From: a virus
Length of the DNA stretch: 36,610 nucleotides
Direction: 5' to 3' (one strand)
Virus record (IMG/VR): IMGVR_UViG_3300025889_000377
Span: 1 to 36,610 of that record
Each line of letters starts with the position of its first letter. Position 1 is the stretch's first letter. The notes beneath the pieces are model-generated. The model worked only from the letters and a program-made list of their open reading frames with translations. It was not told where the DNA came from and did not search any database. Made by a program: the position numbers and the translations under genes. This document shows, in pieces, positions 34,029 to 36,610 of the stretch.

Positions 34029-35428
34029 TTTCTTAGTATTGGTGTTGGATTTTGTTTTGTTGTCTGTGCAGCCGCTGTCATTTTCAATGTTGCGTTATAA
34101 GCGTCTTGTGGACTTGAACCCAGGGCTCGTATATGACAATAGCAAACCTCAAACCTGCCATCTGAGTGTTGTTTCTTTCTTTCTTCTTTTGTCTGTTTGT
34201 CAATTGGTTTGTTTACTTGTCGTGCAGAGCCGTGAGCTACAATGCCGTTTTTTTTCTTATCGACGCCGAACGGCAGAACTCCGAAAAGAAATTTTTTGCC
34301 ATCTTTTGTAGATTCCATTGCTGTAATCGGTATTTTCTCACCAGTTGGAAGTTTCACAAGTTTTTGTAGTTTTAGCAAAAGTTGATATAGGGCTTCCATC
34401 TGGGCTAGAGAGCCGGGTTTATACTTTTTTGAGGGAGGTCCGAATGAGCTTCCATTCAAAACCTCGATACTAATACACTGCCCATTCAAGGCACCCTGTG
34501 CAATAGACCTCTTTTCCAATGGAGTGTGTTGGCTTACACTCCCATCTCTATCAACTATAAAATGAGTATTAAGTCCATTACCTTTATTTTTTTTGTTTAG
34601 AATTCTAATGGTGCCCTTTTTATCAGCGCCAGAAGCAGAAATATGGATGACAAAACATGTAGTCTTTTTTCTTGTGCGAAGTGAGGCTTTGTTTCTAACA
34701 AACACGTCCTCATATGGGACACCGGGAACTTGACTTTTAAGAACTTGGTAATTTTGAACATCGTCGCAAGGCTGTTTAGCCACACCAACCTTTTCTTTAA
34801 CAGTCTCAACTACTTTTTCAGCGGCTTTTTTCAATACCTCTGGAATAGTGCCTTCTTTTGTCGGTGGGGTCGGGGTGTTGCCAGATGGAGCAGGCGTCTT
34901 TGGAACAGCGCTGGGTTTGTTACAGTATTTGTCACGGTTGCTTGTGTCTGAGTTGGCTCTGGCGTCAGTTGTTTGGGCTGTTACATCACGAACAAACTTG
35001 CCTGTAGAATACACCCCGTCTGTAAAAGACACTTCGATAATACTATTTGCAGTAATATTCGCAGCCTCTCCGGTTAAAGAAACTTTTGTCAAGTATTGTC
35101 TAAAATTTTCTGGCGTTATACTTTTCGCAAGAAGGTCGTGAATAACATCAATGTAAACATATGCGGTCGCAGCTTTGGGCGACGTATCTGGAGAGAAAAG
35201 GTCTAAAAATGGAAATAAAGACTCAGTGTCGTTATCAATCTGATCCACAAAATAGACAATACCTGTAAGGCTTGTGTAATCGGGAACTGTAACTAACTTG
35301 TTTAGTTGGTCTCCAATAGACAAGCTGTCGTCTGTGTCTGTGACAAAGAAGGGTTGTCTTGGAAGCACCGTTTCTTTGTTCAGGGAGCCGCGCTTTATGT
35401 CGAGGAGATTTATTGTATTTTCAGCCAT
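34025..35428 (-). CDS. baseplate-associated N-acetylmuramoyl-L-alanine amidase
   Basis: A 467-residue protein with three parts. Residues 1-175 form a beta-rich domain that may attach it to the baseplate. Residues about 180-240 are a Pro/Thr-rich and then charged linker. Residues about 255-435 are a PGRP/Amidase_2 domain: CFVIHISASG (H262), NTHFIVDRDGSVSQHT, ISIEVLNG, VAHGSARQ (H399) and SDGRFEVCYC (D423). H262, H399 and D423 are the expected zinc ligands. H399 and D423 are 24 residues apart, wider than usual for the family, with an inserted basic stretch. It would cut the bond between muramic acid and the peptide stem, probably locally during DNA injection, like the gp5 lysozyme of T4. A GGAGG site lies 11 bases before the start. 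Confidence 0.85.
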   Translation of the reverse strand: MAENTINLLDIKRGSLNKETVLPRQPFFVTDTDDSLSIGDQLNKLVTVPDYTSLTGIVYFVDQIDNDTESLFPFLDLFSPDTSPKAATAYVYIDVIHDLLAKSITPENFRQYLTKVSLTGEAANITANSIIEVSFTDGVYSTGKFVRDVTAQTTDARANSDTSNRDKYCNKPSAVPKTPAPSGNTPTPPTKEGTIPEVLKKAAEKVVETVKEKVGVAKQPCDDVQNYQVLKSQVPGVPYEDVFVRNKASLRTRKKTTCFVIHISASGADKKGTIRILNKKNKGNGLNTHFIVDRDGSVSQHTPLEKRSIAQGALNGQCISIEVLNGSSFGPPSKKYKPGSLAQMEALYQLLLKLQKLVKLPTGEKIPITAMESTKDGKKFLFGVLPFGVDKKKNGIVAHGSARQVNKPIDKQTKEERKKQHSDGRFEVCYCHIRALGSSPQDAYNATLKMTAAAQTTKQNPTPILRK

Positions 35429-35725
35429 CTACTCATCTTCCTCCCCGTTGTCGTTGAGGTTATCGTAGATAGCATCAATGTCTGCTGATGAGATAGTTTC
35501 AGTTTGTTTACTAGTCTTCGCCATAAGTGAAGCAACCTTTACTAGCTGTTCGTTGGAACGCTGTAAGGTTTCTAGGTACTTGGCTACAACAAGACCTTGA
35601 CGACCGTGGTCTGCCCTTCCTTGATGAATATCTTGGCTTATTTCATCAAGAGCAGTGTTGGTCGCCTCTCGGTCAAGTCTAATGTTTTTTATTGCTTCTT
35701 CAAGAAGTTCTTCATATTTCGCCAT
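35429..35725 (-). CDS. small helical protein of unknown function
   Basis: A 98-residue acidic protein that looks largely alpha-helical (EELLEEAIKNIRLDRE, then AKYLETLQRSNEQLVKVASL) with a disordered acidic tail (NDNGEEDE). No family is recognised. The start overlaps the end of the sigma factor gene by 14 bases and its stop abuts the amidase gene start. Tight coupling to the late sigma factor raises the possibility that it serves late transcription, as gp33 does with gp55 in T4, but there is no visible gp33 or clamp-binding motif; a tail or packaging role is equally possible. Confidence 0.65.
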   Translation of the reverse strand: MAKYEELLEEAIKNIRLDREATNTALDEISQDIHQGRADHGRQGLVVAKYLETLQRSNEQLVKVASLMAKTSKQTETISSADIDAIYDNLNDNGEEDE

Positions 35726-36389
35726 CGTTCCAATCAGACCTAAAGCCTCTATACCTCACTTTGAGCTTTGTGAGGACAGTTGCGATTTGTTTTGTGTTCA
35801 AATCGGTGATCTCCCTCATGTAAAGATAAATAGCTTTTTTATTGAAAATTTCTATTTGGTCAGAGTGCTCAAACAGCACTTTGATAGCGTTGATGACTTT
35901 TACTTCGTTTTCTTTCTCGGCTGCTTCATACCATTCATCGATGTTCTCGCGAAGATGGGCGAAGAACTCGGTACGGTTTCTTTCGTGCTCGTATGGTATG
36001 TGGTCGGTAAGGGGGTGTTCTAAGTTCTTTGAGTCGTCAATAGGAGTCTCAGTTTTTAGACGCTTGGTTGTTTTCTTTACTTTGTGGATAAACCAGTTCT
36101 TGGTAACGACTGAAAAGTAAGAGAAAGCTTTGGAGCCTTTGTCGGGGTCATACTTGTCGAGAATAGTGACCAACCAAGCTTTACATTCTTCACGGAGGTA
36201 ATCGATGTTTGGAAGAGTTGTGAACTTGTATGTGTAAATAATTTTATCAACAAGCTCGTCGAACGCAGGATGAATAAACTCGATGTAGAGTTTTTCTTTT
36301 GTGTAGCGGTCTTTTGTTTTACAGTATTTAACTATAGCGTCCTCATGGACTTTTGTAAAATACTTTCTTTTAGTTCTCTTCTTCGGCAT
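35712..36389 (-). CDS. late-transcription sigma factor, gp55 type
   Basis: A 225-residue sigma factor that would direct host RNA polymerase to late promoters. Residues about 40-110 form region 2, with EECKAWLVTILDKYDPDKG followed by KAFSYFSVVTKNWFIHKVKK, a typical -10-recognition and core-binding helix set for phage gp55 proteins. Residues about 185-220 (YMREITDLNTKQIATVLTKL) form a helix-turn-helix resembling a reduced region 4. T4 gp55 has 185 residues, so this one is slightly longer. The basic N terminus (MPKKRTKRKY) may contact DNA. An AGAGGAG site lies about ten bases upstream, inside the 3' end of the preceding gene, which it overlaps by 20 bases. The gene sits at the head of the baseplate cassette in this window. 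Confidence 0.85.
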   Translation of the reverse strand: MPKKRTKRKYFTKVHEDAIVKYCKTKDRYTKEKLYIEFIHPAFDELVDKIIYTYKFTTLPNIDYLREECKAWLVTILDKYDPDKGSKAFSYFSVVTKNWFIHKVKKTTKRLKTETPIDDSKNLEHPLTDHIPYEHERNRTEFFAHLRENIDEWYEAAEKENEVKVINAIKVLFEHSDQIEIFNKKAIYLYMREITDLNTKQIATVLTKLKVRYRGFRSDWNDGEI

Positions 36390-36610
36390 CGCCTGCTATC
36401 TCCTCTTGTATTCTTGCCACGTCTTTTAAGGTCTCGCTAAGAACTGTTGTGGCTGTGACAAGGTTTTGTATAATAGGGTCGCCGTAGTATGTTTCGCTAG
36501 CGTTGACAGTATTTACAAGCTCGTCAAAATCATCGACCTGTTCTCGCAGGTCGGAAATTCTTGCCTGAATGTTGTTAAGGGTTTCGGCAAAGTTATAACA
36601 AAGATATGAC
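36370..36610 (-). CDS. partial: C-terminal end of an unknown helical protein
   Basis: The last 79 codons of a gene that begins outside the window, read from 36609 to the TAA at 36372-36370. The fragment is helical and acidic (NNIQARISDLREQVDDFDEL, then ETLKDVARIQEEIAGD) with a coiled-coil look and the tail AEEEN. It overlaps the sigma factor gene by 20 bases. No family can be assigned from the fragment. Confidence 0.7.
   Translation of the reverse strand, partial: SYLCYNFAETLNNIQARISDLREQVDDFDELVNTVNASETYYGDPIIQNLVTATTVLSETLKDVARIQEEIAGDAEEEN

Noticed and set aside
1-36610. tRNA genes, CRISPR arrays, insertion sequences, toxin-antitoxin or defence genes
   Set aside because: I looked for cloverleaf-like blocks, regularly spaced repeats, transposase motifs and known defence motifs and saw none; the window is filled by phage structural and DNA-processing genes.

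Overview
The window is a piece of a tailed, contractile-tail bacteriophage genome (myovirus morphotype, distantly T4-like). All 21 genes I can support lie on the minus strand, so transcription runs from position 36610 down to 1. The T4-like assignment rests on a gp25 homologue directly followed by a gp6/baseplate-J homologue, a gp55-type late sigma factor, and gp46/gp47 (SbcC/SbcD) recombination functions next to a DnaG-type primase. The sequence is AT-rich and tightly packed: most junctions overlap by 1-20 bases (TAATG or ATGA) and the largest non-coding gap is about 70 bases. I see no tRNA, rRNA, CRISPR or insertion sequence. The host cannot be named from this sequence; resemblance to marine T4-like phages is an inference from recall of protein style.

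Layout in transcription order. (1) 36610-35429: the tail end of an unknown helical protein, a late-transcription sigma factor, and a small helical protein. (2) 35428-23195: the central baseplate cassette. It holds a protein with a peptidoglycan amidase domain, a probable beta-rich spike protein, a 1570-residue unknown, a 526-residue unknown, the gp25 sheath-initiator-like protein, the gp6/gpJ wedge and a DNRLRE-like protein. (3) 23194-15194: a 2666-residue protein whose position and central motif suggest a gpI/gp7-type wedge component carrying a LamG-like domain. (4) 15194-5692: six further probable virion proteins. These include two that share an N-terminal module (282 and 324 residues), two large unknowns (959 and 833 residues), and a tandem pair of paralogues (379 and 362 residues). 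(5) 5679-1089: a compact DNA-processing operon with a RuvC-like resolvase, a DnaG-type primase and one continuous 1050-residue protein that fuses SbcD (Mre11) to SbcC (Rad50). (6) 1017-55: a free-standing GIY-YIG homing endonuclease behind a large perfect hairpin, then a tiny membrane protein and a weak terminator.

How the genes work together: the sigma factor would direct host RNA polymerase to late promoters of the TATAAATA type. The long structural block would be read as one or a few late transcripts with translational coupling between abutting genes, supplying the parts of a baseplate that seems more elaborate than that of T4. The resolvase, primase and nuclease/ATPase form a separate replication-recombination unit with its own sigma70-like promoter at the end of the structural block. 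The most interesting points are the SbcD-SbcC fusion with its non-canonical hook cysteines, the hairpin and late-promoter arrangement before the homing endonuclease, the giant wedge protein, and an exact 13-base T4 late-promoter consensus on the antisense strand.
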